From Jaltomata sinuosa (taxonomy: Eukaryota > Streptophyta > Magnoliopsida > Solanales > Solanaceae), in assembly GCA_003996215.1 (NCBI GenBank), contig QJPP01000027.1, positions 124,001 through 188,000 of the forward strand: 64,000 nucleotides of DNA, in the 5' to 3' direction. The position numbers and the translations under genes were made by a program. Shown here piece by piece: positions 10,211-20,700 of this stretch (within the stretch, counting starts at the first letter, position 1; each line of letters opens with the position of its first letter). The notes beneath the pieces were generated by a model. It did not search any database. It saw only the letters and a list, made by a program, of their open reading frames with translations, and was not told the origin of the DNA.

Positions 10211-13200
10211 TGTAATGACCCTTCCGGTCATTTACACGTTTTTGCTTTCTTGTACCATTAGAGCTTACTTGTAGCGGCCCAAGTCATTTATGGCTTGTCG
10301 GTACCGGTAGTTCAGTGCTTAGGCCGTTTGTTTGGTCTTTATGGCCGTTCCTCATTTTAGAGCTTCAACTTTGGAAATCGTTGACTTCCGACAACATTCT
10401 TGGTAATATCAAAGAATTAAACCAAGGTTCTAGGTCAAAGGAATCCCTTACTCAAAAGATTGAGTTAAAGAAATGTCTCGTGTAACACCTCGCCCGTTTG
10501 GAAGGTTTAAAGTAACCCGTGCCTTTGGGGTAAGACTAATAGTGTCTAATATACTAATAAGGATGTGTTATGAGGTATTGTAATGGCAAAATGTTCGTAT
10601 GATAAGTTTTGAAGTCAAGCAAGTTGCGACACAAAAGTCGGAAAAAGTTATTGTAAATTCCTTTAAGGAATTCTCTTCAAATTTGGGTTAAATGTCTTGG
10701 GGTGTTTCTCCCTATCTATAAAGAGTTAGTGGTCCCCCAATATACCAAATCGAAGGTCTACGAGTCTAGTTTCCAACGAACTAAACCATTCATCCATACG
10801 ACTTCAGAATAGAGAGATATTCACATTTTTGTAAGACTGCACAAGTAGACACGTCAAAGTGGGCTCCACATCCTAAGTCGGTTCAGCTTATAAAAGCTGA
10901 TTTCTCCTTCGTTTTAACTCATTATTTTCACCAAAAACTTCAGAAAATCAGAGGTAAATCCCCTAGATACTCCATGGTCTTTGATGCTTTCAATTCGGAA
11001 GTTTAACGGAAGTTGCTCTACGTCGCGAGCTCGTCATTTTGGTGTAGTTTGTCCCGTCGATTTCATGGCGTATCTTCGTGGGTGTTGATGCAGCGAGTTA
11101 GCAGGTGTTTTATGAGTATTTGTCAGTATCTATGGAGTTATTTTGGTGAGGTATGGATCCGGTACACAAATCTATTTGTTGAATCAAGATTCTAAGCTTC
11201 TAGTCACGAAAAGTTATATTTTTCGATAACTTGTAGTAGTTTCTTGTTGGATTTGGATATGTTTGTTGTTCCTGCAAGGAGGAAGGTTGTTAATCTTGGG
11301 ATATTGAATATTTTTTTCAAGGAAATCTCTCCCCTATGATCCTCCTTCGTTATTATATGTTCTAGTATTGTTTTATGGATTTCTGAGCCACGAAGTGGTA
11401 TTTTGGATTTGTGGCTTTGGACAGCCCCTTTATCTTGTTATGTTTGGTTATTTTTGTGGTGTTCTGGTTGTGGTAAGGTTCTGTAGGGATTGGGAAATTG
11501 TGTGATTCTTTTTGGGATCGCATACGATAGTGATTGGATTGGACAACGTAAAGTACTCCTTGAAATAGTGTCTCGGGAGCTCGTCGCTCCTTTGAGATGT
11601 GGTTAACATATTGTTGTTGGATTTAGCTGCCATTTATTGTTGTTATTGGCCTCATCTTATGTTTTGGAGTTGGCTGGTCGTGATTGTGACATTAACACCT
11701 TATCAAATGGCTATGGCTCGTTCTTGCAGCCTTGTTGATTCTAGCAATTGTTCCATTACCTTGGTTGGTCAGCCTTCATAGAGACACCTTTGGGGCTTCA
11801 GTTAAAAGTATTCTGTTGTGATTTGGAGCTTCCCGGAGTAGTTCGAGTCTGGACGATGTTGTTCCCGCAGCTAGTCATCGGATGACAGGTAGGTTATGGC
11901 TTTCCTATCTAGACTCTGCGTATATAGGCTATAACTGCATTAATTAGCATCCTTGGATGGGTTGTTATAGGTTGGTACCCCAGACCTTGTCCACCTTGTT
12001 CGTCTATTATTTCATGCGTTGTTTGTAGTATTCGCATAGTATTGTATATTACCCTTGTGGTCCTGTGTGGCCTTGTATTGACTCTGGAACATAGATGGTG
12101 GGTTATTGGGGAATGTCCGCGAGTCCAAGACATAGAGATTATCCTTTTAGGCTGGTTATGTCTGCTGAGAAGTTGTTGGGCCTGTACAGGGCTGATAGGA
12201 GTTGTTGAGAGCCATTTGGATACTTTTATATTTGTGTGCGAGCATATCATCCATGAAAAAGGTTTTCCCCTGTATGTTTTACTACAGTTTTGGCTGCGAG
12301 CCACTACCGACAGTTTTCCTAAATTTGCATAGCCCTGGGGGGCCCAGTTTTGGTACTGTTGATTATCGAAAAGGGGATTTTTGGATGTTTTCGCACTGAT
12401 TTTATTACTGGTATTAGTCTCTGCGGGGCAGAGCACCAAACTTGATTTTATTACTGATACTAGTCTCTGCGCGGCAGAGCACCAGAGTTATTACTGATAT
12501 TAGTCTCTGTGGGGCAGAGCACTAGACTTGATTTACTACAGTTTTAGACCCGGTTACGCCCGGGCACCCTTGGAGGGGTTTTTGAGGAATTTTCTACTAC
12601 TTTAGTCCTGGACAAGGTCTGGGCATGCGTATTCGAGACTGGGTCTCTATCTTGATCCCGGACTTGCTTCCGGATGATATGTCTTGATACTGAGTTTTAG
12701 TATGGGGTCGGGGACCTCCATGGACCTTGCCTCTCCGGGCCTAGGGCTTTGGGCTGCGTGCGCCGGAGGGAGGGGTATACGGTGGAGTAGAGGTATACGG
12801 GCTGAACCTTCCATGGAACCTGTCTGCTGGGCCCGACTGGCACCGGAGGAGGTACATGCAGAGGTTCTATTTCACACATCATATCATATCATATCATGCA
12901 TTGGATTCCACCCTTGTTTGTTGTGTGTTCAGTGTACGCTCCGGTAGTATGGGATGCCGGAGGGTTTGCTTTCACTTGATTGTGTTCCTCGGTTGTATGG
13001 GCGGTCGTTGGGACTGTAGGTAGACTATATTTACTCTTGTCTTTATTTAGAGCTTGTCTTGGCACTCGGTTAGTGAAGGATTAGTGATGGTTAACCTGTT
13101 GAGGTTTTGGTTGTGGGATATCTGATTATTGTGAGGGCTAGGGAGTCCTATCTTATTGAGGCACTTTTGTGTGGCCTTCTGAGCAGAGTGTAAGACTCTG

Positions 13201-14103
13201 GTTCTATTCTTGTGGGAATCTGAGTGGTATCTCTCGGTTATTATGGTCTTGTTATTTCATCCTAAGGTGGTACTTGTGAGGTGATGCCCTGGTTATGATA
13301 TCATGTGATTGGATTGGTGTTATGATTTCCTTATACTGGTTGATTCCATTTTGAGTATGTTAGACTGCTCTTCGTCTTTTCCTTCTACATGAGGTTACCG
13401 GTATACCACCATTTTCTCAAGTCTCTCTTTACTTACTTATATTATTGTGCAAGGACTCCAGGTGCATTTTCCTTTCCTTCACCTGTGATTCTATGTAATT
13501 GTATCTCTGTGCTAGCATGTGTTACTTGAAGATCTTGGTTATGGATGATCTTTGCTAGCTCCTTGTGCCGTGCTTATTGCTTCAGTGACTGCTTTCTTGC
13601 TATCTGTTACTTACTGCTTCTATATCTTATATGCGCTCAGTCGGCCGATGATACCTACTGAGTACCCATGGTTTTGGTGCTCATACCATACTTCTGCACT
13701 TTTTTGGTGCAGATATTAGCTGAGCTTTGTTGTTGAACGCATTGGAGACTCGTGCAGCTTTTGGACCTTCGAGACTAGGGTGAGCGCGTGATGGTCGGGG
13801 CTTGTCTACATCTCATTTGTTGTACTGTTACTCTTTGTATATTCAGAGACAGTTGTACTTATCATTTTGTTACTTGTAGCACTTGTATTCTATTAGAAGC
13901 TTCTGTACTGTCGATACCAAGTCTTGGGGTTGGTGTAGTTTCCTTTATGTATTTATATTCGAGTTTTGCTTTCTCTTATTTCTGCTTGCTGGTGCGTTTT
14001 GGTTAGGTAGTAGCCCATTACTAACCGTTCTGGGCTACGAGAATTGGTTCTCCTACTGGGGGATTGTAGGTGCCATCATGACTTGAGAAATAGGGTCGTG
14101 ACA
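10211..14103 (+). mobile_element. 3.9-kb solo LTR nested in the 3' LTR of element 1
   Basis: It starts TGTAATGACCCTTCCGG and ends GGGTCGTGACA, with a perfect 5-bp target duplication ATTTT (10206-10210 and 14104-14108). No internal region is present, so it is a solo LTR left by LTR-LTR recombination. Its first ~190 bp and everything after ~11820 resemble the host LTR, while 10490-11820 does not. That middle part begins TGTAACACCTCGCCCG and contains a TATA-like TTATAAAAG at 10888-10896, so the LTR looks chimeric. Confidence 0.88.
12400..12531 (+). repeat. Three tandem ~44-bp units in the solo LTR
   Basis: The units start at about 12400, 12445 and 12488. Each has the core TTATTACTG, TAGTCTCTG and GGCAGAGCAC(C/T)A. 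They correspond in position to the degenerate pair of 'taatactaggct' units in the LTRs of element 1. Confidence 0.75.
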
Positions 14104-15566
14104 ATTTTAACGGATCTTCTTGGGCTAAGAAAAAATAAAAAGGATGTTTTATCACTATTTCTACTAATACTAGGCTCAGTGGAGCCAAGGGCTATACTTG
14201 TTTTACTACAGCTTCTATGATAATACTAGGCTCGGTGGGGCCGTGCGCTAGAACCACTTGATTTACTGATTTAGACTCACTTACCGTCCGGGCAGCTTTA
14301 CTTGGGGATTTTCTAGATTGCGTGGCATCGAGTATGTTGGTAAGGGGCCTTCATGCACCTCCCCATTCCGGACTAGGAGCTACATGTTGAGACTGTCAGA
14401 GGGAGGATATATGGTGTAGTAGAGGTATACGGGTGTGACCTTCAATGGATCCTATCTTCTGGGCCTTATAGGATGCCAGAAGCGGTTAACATACATTACT
14501 ATTATCACACCTAGTTTATCATATTATCATATTATTTGAGGTTCCACCCTTGTTTGCTATTTGCTGAGTGTATGCTTCGGTAGTATGGGATGTCGAAGGG
14601 TTTGTCTTTACTTACTTGTGTTCCTCGAGTGAATGGGCACCCGTGGGACTGTAGGTAGGCTTATTGTTATTAACTCATAATATTGTCCCTATTATGGTGA
14701 CTCGGTATTGGATTTGATAAGGTTATACTTTGGCTTCCAGTTGGTATATCTTGATTGAGATTAGTATGCTTATTAGTATGATACTATACGGTATCTGAGC
14801 ATGACTTCCGTGATTTGCCTGCTCCTTCTCTTTTCAATGAGGTTACCGGTATACCGCCTACTTTTTAGACCCTTCTTTATATATTTGTTATTGCGAGGAT
14901 CTCGGGTACGTATTTCTTTCTTTCGCTTGTGATTGGTATTCTAGTAGCTAGCCATGTGTGTTATCTTTTTTGTATTCCAACCGTGCTAGTTTCTGTGTGC
15001 TCCTTCATTCTTTCAGTGACTACTTGTTTCTATTTTGCTTATTAGTGCTCTTTTATCTTATATGTGCCCAGTCGACCTATTATACCTACTCGGATGTTTT
15101 GCAATTGGTGCTCATACTACACTCTGCATCTTCTGGTGCAGATCCTAGTGTGGGCCGGCCGCTAGATCATTGTGATTCGTTCTTGGAGATCTTTTGGGGA
15201 CTACTTCTGACTGAGTGTGAGCTCTTGGCGGCTGGAGCTTAGCTTTAGTTTATCTTTTGTTTTATGTACTCTATTACCATTCGGAGACATCTTTATATAT
15301 TATTTTGGATCGTTTGTACTCCTTATATGTAGTTCTGGCTCTATACGATGATACCAGGTTTTGATATTTGTTTTAACTTCCGCATATGTATATATATTCC
15401 TGTTATCTATCTTCTCATTTTGTTCCTTTGCTTCTGCTTGATTATATCGTTTCTTCCATTTAACTGTTAGATAGTAGCCCATTACTAACCGTTATGGGCT
15501 GCGAGGATTGGTTCGCCTACTGAGGGATTGTAGGTGCCATCATTATCAAGAAATCATGTCGTGACA

Positions 15567-17166
15567 AAGAGATTCACCCATATTCACTCACATATACAAA
15601 TTATCACAAGAATGGCTGTAAGAATCAAATTTCACTCACTCTCACAAAGGATTCACATGTCACATAAGATGAACCATAATCTATCCCTTAGTGTAGTACT
15701 CCACTAATATCAGAATGTCAAAGCTTAAGATCAAGTAAGACTTTAAGGATTGTAATGTAGGCTAAGGGACAGGTAGGAACTATTTGGTCAAGAATAGTGA
15801 CTATATTCCCTAAGCGCTTGAATACATCACACTTTACATTAAACTCCTCTCCAACCAACCTATTTTACACCACTATTATCTTCCCAACTCTCTTTTGTTT
15901 TTCCCCATCTTTTTAAGCTAGCTTACACATCTTTAGTAGGTAGTATTTGCTATCAACACATGATTCACTTCTTTTGATTAATTTTTCTTTTCATTACATT
16001 ACTCCCTAACAACAACACATAAACCTTTTCCACATACCAAAAGCTATTTCCTTGAGTCTTCAACTTCACTTTTTCGTTCTTCAATTTAACACTCCTTAAC
16101 ATCTTAATTTCTCAACTAAAGCGCTTAGGAGTTTTGGATCAAATTGTGGTCAATTGAAAGAAAAGGAATAAGCTATATATGAGGCTACCAAAGAATAGGC
16201 TAAAGGTTCAGTGGGGCTAACTATGTTCATGCACAAAGGGTGGATAAAGAGGGTACAAAATATGGCTATCAAAGAAATGCCTATATCATCTCCTAAACTC
16301 ACTATTCATTATTTCACTTTGCAAACACACGGGGCAAGTTCTAGACACCAAAATGCAACATGGAATCTAACGAAAACCTCACTCACACTTGGTATATGTT
16401 CAAATCAAGAAAGATACATATAGACTCTCAACCAAGTAATTTCAAAAATTCAAATTTAAGCCAACAAGAGTCAGATAAAAGAGCCTAGGTATCTCACAGT
16501 AGTCATTCCATTTTCCCCTCATGCCATAGAATTAAACACCAACTTGCACAAGTAATCATGTGTAGACCCTAGCAAGAGCATCTCTATTTATTCCTAATGA
16601 TAAAAATTTTAAATTTACTTCTAAAAATCAAAAAGGATATTGGGTTCAAAGGGCTCTCCCTCGGAAAAGAACCGAAAAGAAAAATCGATGGGTGGGTGAA
16701 GTGTGCTTCTACTAAACAGACCAAACACAAAGACTAAAAACAAACAAAGATAAAATTCTTTTTGTAATTTTTTTCAATTTAATGAAAAACTTGCAAACAA
16801 ATAAAAATATAAATTCTACAGCGCACTTCACCAAAAACAATTCAGAAGATTCCCACGCCACACTTAAAATCATACATTGTCCCCAAAGTCTAAATGAAAA
16901 GTAAAGATAGAAATACTCCCTGAGGCCTCTAGGCCTAGCTAGTAGCATCAAGTCCATCAAAGAGGTCCGGAGGACCCCACACTAGTATTTTCCATCCTTC
17001 TTAGCTGCGATCTCAGGTACTCTGACTTCCTTTCAACCTGTCAAAAAAAAATCAAACCAAAAGTGATACTAAAGAAATACTAAAAAGAGTAAAAATGCTA
17101 CCTTAACTTGGGTTGCCTCCCAAGCAGTGCTTGATTTAATGTCGTGGCACGACTCACATCACAACT
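15567..17166 (-). other. 3' non-coding region of copy A with conserved motifs
   Basis: The stretch holds no gene. It aligns on the opposite strand with 20890-22520 in copy B and shares motif islands with E2 and E: the 14-mer GGGCAAGTTCTAGA (plus strand, 16332-16345); an internal polypurine-like tract CCCACGCCACACTTAAA (plus strand, 16852-16866); and two stem-loops, CTTGGG/CCCAAG (17107-17124) and GTCGTG/CACGAC (17141-17153). Confidence 0.7.
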
Positions 17167-17167
17167 C

Positions 17168-17944
17168 TTATTCCCATTCTCTCATCCTCTTCCGCCTACT
17201 CGGGGCCCATCTTCTCCTTCTTTTATGACCCCTCGTGTGCTCACTATCAAGGGTTGTCTCCTTTCTTACACCTACCTTCTCAGGGTTCCATTCAAGTCTT
17301 TCAAGTTTAGGCCTACTTGTCAAGTTGGGCAGCTCCATGAGAAAGTCCAAAGAGGTAATTAAAGGTTCTCTCTTCTCCACCCCACACTCATCCACTTCCA
17401 TCGCTGTGATCATGCATAAATCATTATAGTGTGAAGGTGTTTTGAGTGCTTTGTACACTCTAAAGACCACCTTTTCATCATTCAATCTCATTTTAAGTGT
17501 GCCCTCTCTAACATCTATCAATGCTTCATCGGTAGCCAAGAATGGACGTCCTTATATGATTGGTACCATGTCATCTGCATCAAAGTCTAGAACAATAAAG
17601 TCAGCAGGAATAATAAATTTTCCAACCTTGATGAGAACATCCTCAATAATTCCTTCAGGGACCACTCTAGTTCTGTCTTCCATCTTTAGTACAACTGATG
17701 CAGGCATCGGCTTCCCTAACCCAAGAGTATTAAACACTAACAGATGCATCAAGTTGATACTTGCTCCCAAATCACTCAAGGCTTGGACAACATCACTTTC
17801 ACCAATTTTTATGGGGAGGGTGAAACTCCCAGGGTCCTTGAGCTTTTTGGGAATCTTGCTCATAACCACCGAACTGCACTCTTCAGTAAGTGCCACAGTC
17901 TCAATATCCGCCAACCTTCTTTTGTTTTCCACCACATCCTTCAA
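17168..17944 (-). pseudogene. Retropepsin-like protease of copy A
   Basis: Two frames, 17552-17944 and 17168-17539, in one reading direction make up an Athila-type protease region broken at 17540-17551. The first holds KKLKDPGSFTLPIKIG, then the active-site block SDLGASINLMHLLVFNTLGL (Asp-Leu-Gly in place of the usual DTG/DSG) and the second fold segment FIVLDFDADDMVPII. The second frame continues LIDVREGTLKMRLNDEKVVF. In autonomous relatives RT follows here. In this family the coding sequence simply ends and the conserved stem-loop region begins, which is why I regard the element as non-autonomous by design rather than by later loss. Confidence 0.75.
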
Positions 17945-18097
17945 GTACTTAGCATACTTAGGAATTCCCTATAAAACATCTAACAAAGGAAGGTTAATGT
18001 GAAGTTCTCTGAACTTGTCAAAGAACTTCTTGAAATAAGCATCCTCTTCGGCTTTTACAAGCTTTTTCAGGAATGGTGGTGGTGGTCTATCTTGAGT

Positions 18098-19475
18098 CTA
18101 CTCAATTGGCTTTTCATTAAGGTACTCAGACTTCCCTTTTTTGTTAGCTTCTTTGGACTCAGCCTGCTTTTTTGTCTGCTTGGAAGTGATCAACTTTACT
18201 TGCACCTTATGATTTTTCTTTGGAGGTGCGTCAATTAAATCTCTCCCACTCCTCAAGGTTATTGCGATCACTTGCTTTGGCTTTTCTATATCACTTGGAA
18301 AACTGCCTTGAGTTCTTTTGTTTTGTGTCTGAGCTAACTGAACCATCAGCGTCTCTAAATTGTTTTGAGCCAATTGCTGATTTTTTATCTCTGCAGTCAT
18401 TTGTTCTTGGTTGGCCAGATTCTTTTTTAAGGTCTCTTCTATACTGCTGGCCTGAGTGTTGTTCTAAATTCAATGTTGTTGTTGAAACTGTTGTGGTTGG
18501 GCCTAACTATTGCTCCAAGAGTAGTTGGATGACTCTGCCAGTTGCGATTGTAGGCATTACCATAGTTTTGATTATTTTTCTATTCATTGCCCACAAAATT
18601 TACTGACTCTGGATTTGCTCCACACAAGTCTGCCGAATGACCACTATTACCACAAGTTTCACACTAAGTTTGAACCAGTTGTAATTAGTTGACATGGGCC
18701 TGAGGTTGAGCCACACTCAACTTGTTGAACTAAGCCATCATTTGATTCTGAAAACTGGCCAACTGTGTTGCTAATGCTATGATACTATCTACCTCAATCA
18801 AACATGCAGGCTTCTTCACCATGCTTAGAGACCTGTCACCATGCCACTCTAGATTACCTTCTATAATTCTATTTAGGAGAGTGTACAACTCATCATAAGT
18901 TTTCTCCAAAGCCTGACCACCTGCCGCTGAATCTAGCAAAAATTATGTGTTCTGGTTAAGACTTTCAATAAAAGTGTGAGGTAATGCCTCATTAATCTGC
19001 TGGTGATGATGGCAATCTTTGAGAACAGACTTGAATCTCCCCCATACATGATGGATATTTTCATCTAGCTTTTGCTTGAAACTTAAAATCTCGCACCTCA
19101 ACTTTGTAGTTTTGCATGATGGAAAGAACCGCATGAGGAACTTCTTTGCTAAGTCATCCCAAGTTGTGATTGAGTTTGAAGGTTCTGCCTTCAATCATTT
19201 CTTTGCTTCTCCCACAAGTGAGAATGGGAAAAGTGTGAGCCTTACATAATCTATTGAGACTCCAGCAAGAATAAATGTGTCACTGATCTACAAAACATTC
19301 TGAAGATGGACCTGTGGATCCTCATGTGACAAGCTAGTAAACTGTCTGCTTATGTGTAACAATTTCACCATGTTCTGTTTCATCTCAAATATGCCTCTTG
19401 TGGCTGGCTTTTGAATACATGAGGTCACATTAGTTGCGAGTGGGATTTCCACTTTGTGCACTGTCCTGCAGGAAA
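18098..19475 (-). pseudogene. gag remnant of copy A
   Basis: Minus-strand gag in pieces. 18943-19194 holds the retrotransposon gag core (TWDDLAKKFLMRFFPSCKT, followed by a helix-rich stretch); 18730-18939 is the following part (YDELYTLLNRIIEGN, then the MVKKPACLIEVDSI linker). A zinc knuckle CETCGNSGHSADLC, a complete CX2CX4HX4C, is at 18622-18663. The C-terminal linker AITLRSGRDLIDAPPKKNHK is at 18098-18400. The knuckle would bind the element RNA. Stops and shifts separate the pieces. 18476-19475 is the only part of copy A not repeated in copy B and forms the spacer of the large inverted repeat. Confidence 0.75.
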
Positions 19476-19696
19476 AAACTTATTATGTCCGAGTTATTCA
19501 GAATAACACTCAGGCCATCAATATAGAAGACAGTCTGAAACAATTTCTAGCCAACCAAGAACAAATGGTCGCGTAGATCAAAAATCAGCAATTAGTGCAG
19601 AAGAATCTGGAGATACAGATGGGTTAGTTATCTCAAGCACAAAATGCAAGACCTCAAGGAGGGCTGCCTAGTGATACAAAAGCTGCAAAGCAAGTT

Positions 19697-20158
19697 ATGG
19701 CAATTACATTGAGGAGTGGTAGAGATTTGGATGATGCACCTCCAAAGAAAAATCATTTGGTACAAGATGAATTGGTCACACATGAGCAGACAAAAAAGAA
19801 AGATGAGTCCAAAGTAGATGACAAAAAGGGAAAGTCTGAGTACCCAAGTGAAAAGATGATTGAGCAACCTCAAAACAGACCACCACCACCTTTCCCTCAA
19901 AAGCTTAAGAAAGCAAAAGAAGATGCTTGTTTTAAGAAGTTCTTTGACACATTCAGAGAACTTCACATTAACCTTCCTCTTATAGATGTTTTGCAAAGAA
20001 TTCCAAAGTATGCTAAGTACTTGAAGTACGTGGTGGAAAACAAAAGGAGGCTTGGTGATATTGAGACTGTAGCACTTATTGAAGAGTACAATTTTGTGGT
20101 CATGAGCAAGATTCCCAAAAAGCTCAAGGACCCTGGGAGTTTCACCCTCCCTATATAA
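19697..20158 (+). pseudogene. gag C-terminus and protease linker of copy B
   Basis: A 153-residue frame that begins at the gag-protease linker (MAITLRSGRDLDDAPPKKNH). It contains a lysine-rich stretch (SKVDDKKGKSEYPSEK), a proline run (RPPPPFPQKLKKAKED) and the conserved FDTFRELHINLPLIDVLQRI. It ends with KKLKDPGSFTLPI at a stop just before the protease active site. The zinc knuckle lies upstream in this family and is absent because the copy is truncated. The charged linker and proline run are typical of the region between nucleocapsid and protease. Confidence 0.7.
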
Positions 20159-20160
20159 TT

Positions 20161-20700
20161 TGGTGAAAGTAATGTTGTCCGTTCTTTGAGAGATTGGGGG
20201 GAAAGCATAAACTTGATACCCTTCTAAGTTTTTAATACTCTTAGTTCGGGAAAGCCAAGGCCCTTTTCAATTGTGCTACATATGCTTTGAGTGATTTGGT
20301 GGCAAGCATCAACTTGATGCCCCTCTCGAGTTTTAATACTCTAGGTTTGGGAAAGCCAAGGCCCTCCTCAGTTGTGCTACAGATGGAGGACAGAACTAGA
20401 GTGGTCCCCGAAGGAATTATTGAGGATGTTCTCTTTAAGGTTGGTAAGTTCATTATTCCTGCTGAAATTATTATTCTTGATTATGATACAGATGGTAGGG
20501 TATTAATTATATGAGGACGTCCATTCTTGGCTACTGGTGGTGCATTGATAGACGTGAGAGAAGGCACGTGCAAGATGAGATTGAATGATGAAGAGGTAGG
20601 CTTCAGAGTGTACAAAGCACTCAACACACCCTCACACTACAAAGATTTATGTATGATCACAGTGATGGAAGTGGATGAGTGTGGGATGGTGAAGAGATAA
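20161..20700 (+). pseudogene. Protease of copy B with a 101-bp tandem duplication of its active site
   Basis: The active-site segment is present twice, 20184-20284 and 20285-20385. The first unit reads RDWGESINLIPF and then has a stop; the second reads SDLVASINLMPLSSFNTLGL. Copy A has SDLGASINL at this place, so neither unit keeps Asp-x-Gly followed by Ala-Ser: the first has DWG-E, the second DLV. The frame then continues IIEDVLFKVGKFIIPAEIII to 20514, and a shifted frame (IDVREGTCKMRLNDEEV) runs to about 20700. The duplication does not occur in A or C, so it arose in this copy. Confidence 0.75.

Larger units (their letters stand above)
2176..15566 (+). mobile_element. Tekay/Del-like chromovirus LTR retrotransposon, element 1, with a nested solo LTR
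   Basis: The element has both LTRs, a tRNA-iMet-type primer-binding site, and a decayed pol (protease, RT, RNase H, integrase, chromodomain-like tail). It is flanked by a perfect 5-bp target duplication AAGAG (2171-2175 and 15567-15571) and is inserted in the 3' non-coding region of copy A. The gag capsid region is missing, because only about 250 bp separate the primer-binding site from the protease. The two LTRs differ at many positions from their first 100 bp on, so the insertion is old. The 3' LTR is split by the solo LTR at 10211-14103. Without that insert the LTRs are nearly equal in length (2888 and 2886 bp). Confidence 0.9.
8783..15566 (+). repeat. 3' LTR of element 1, split by a nested solo LTR
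   Basis: The LTR starts TGTAATGACCCTTTC and ends CATGTCGTGACA. It is in two parts, 8783-10210 and 14109-15566 (the second target-duplication copy fills 14104-14108). Joined, it is 2886 bp and collinear with the 5' LTR. The preceding purine-rich stretch AGTAGTGGATGA (8771-8782) is the likely polypurine tract. Confidence 0.9.
331..19475 (-). mobile_element. Non-autonomous gag-protease LTR retrotransposon, copy A (interrupted)
   Basis: This minus-strand element consists of a 3' LTR (331-1875), a 3' non-coding region (1876-2175 and 15567-17166), and protease and gag remnants (17168-19475). It is split by the 13.4-kb element 1; sequence on the two sides of the break joins into one stretch that matches copy B near 22510. 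The gag ends at about 19475, where copy B begins in the opposite orientation, so the 5' LTR and primer-binding site are lost. There is no reverse transcriptase, RNase H or integrase. The gag and protease style (ITLRSGR linker, DLGASINL active site) points to the Athila/Tat side of plant Ty3/gypsy; gag-only or gag-protease plant elements are known as TR-GAG-type non-autonomous elements. The family name is inferred. Confidence 0.75.

Noticed and set aside
10494..11580. Possible additional nested LTR starting TGTAACACCTCGCCCG
   Set aside because: No matching CA end with a target duplication was found. The repeated TGTCTCG near 11570 is not preceded by an LTR end.
12540..13060. Plus-strand 87-residue frame with GC-rich composition
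   Set aside because: It lies in the solo LTR, has no domain, and corresponds to non-coding LTR sequence at 3780-4150.
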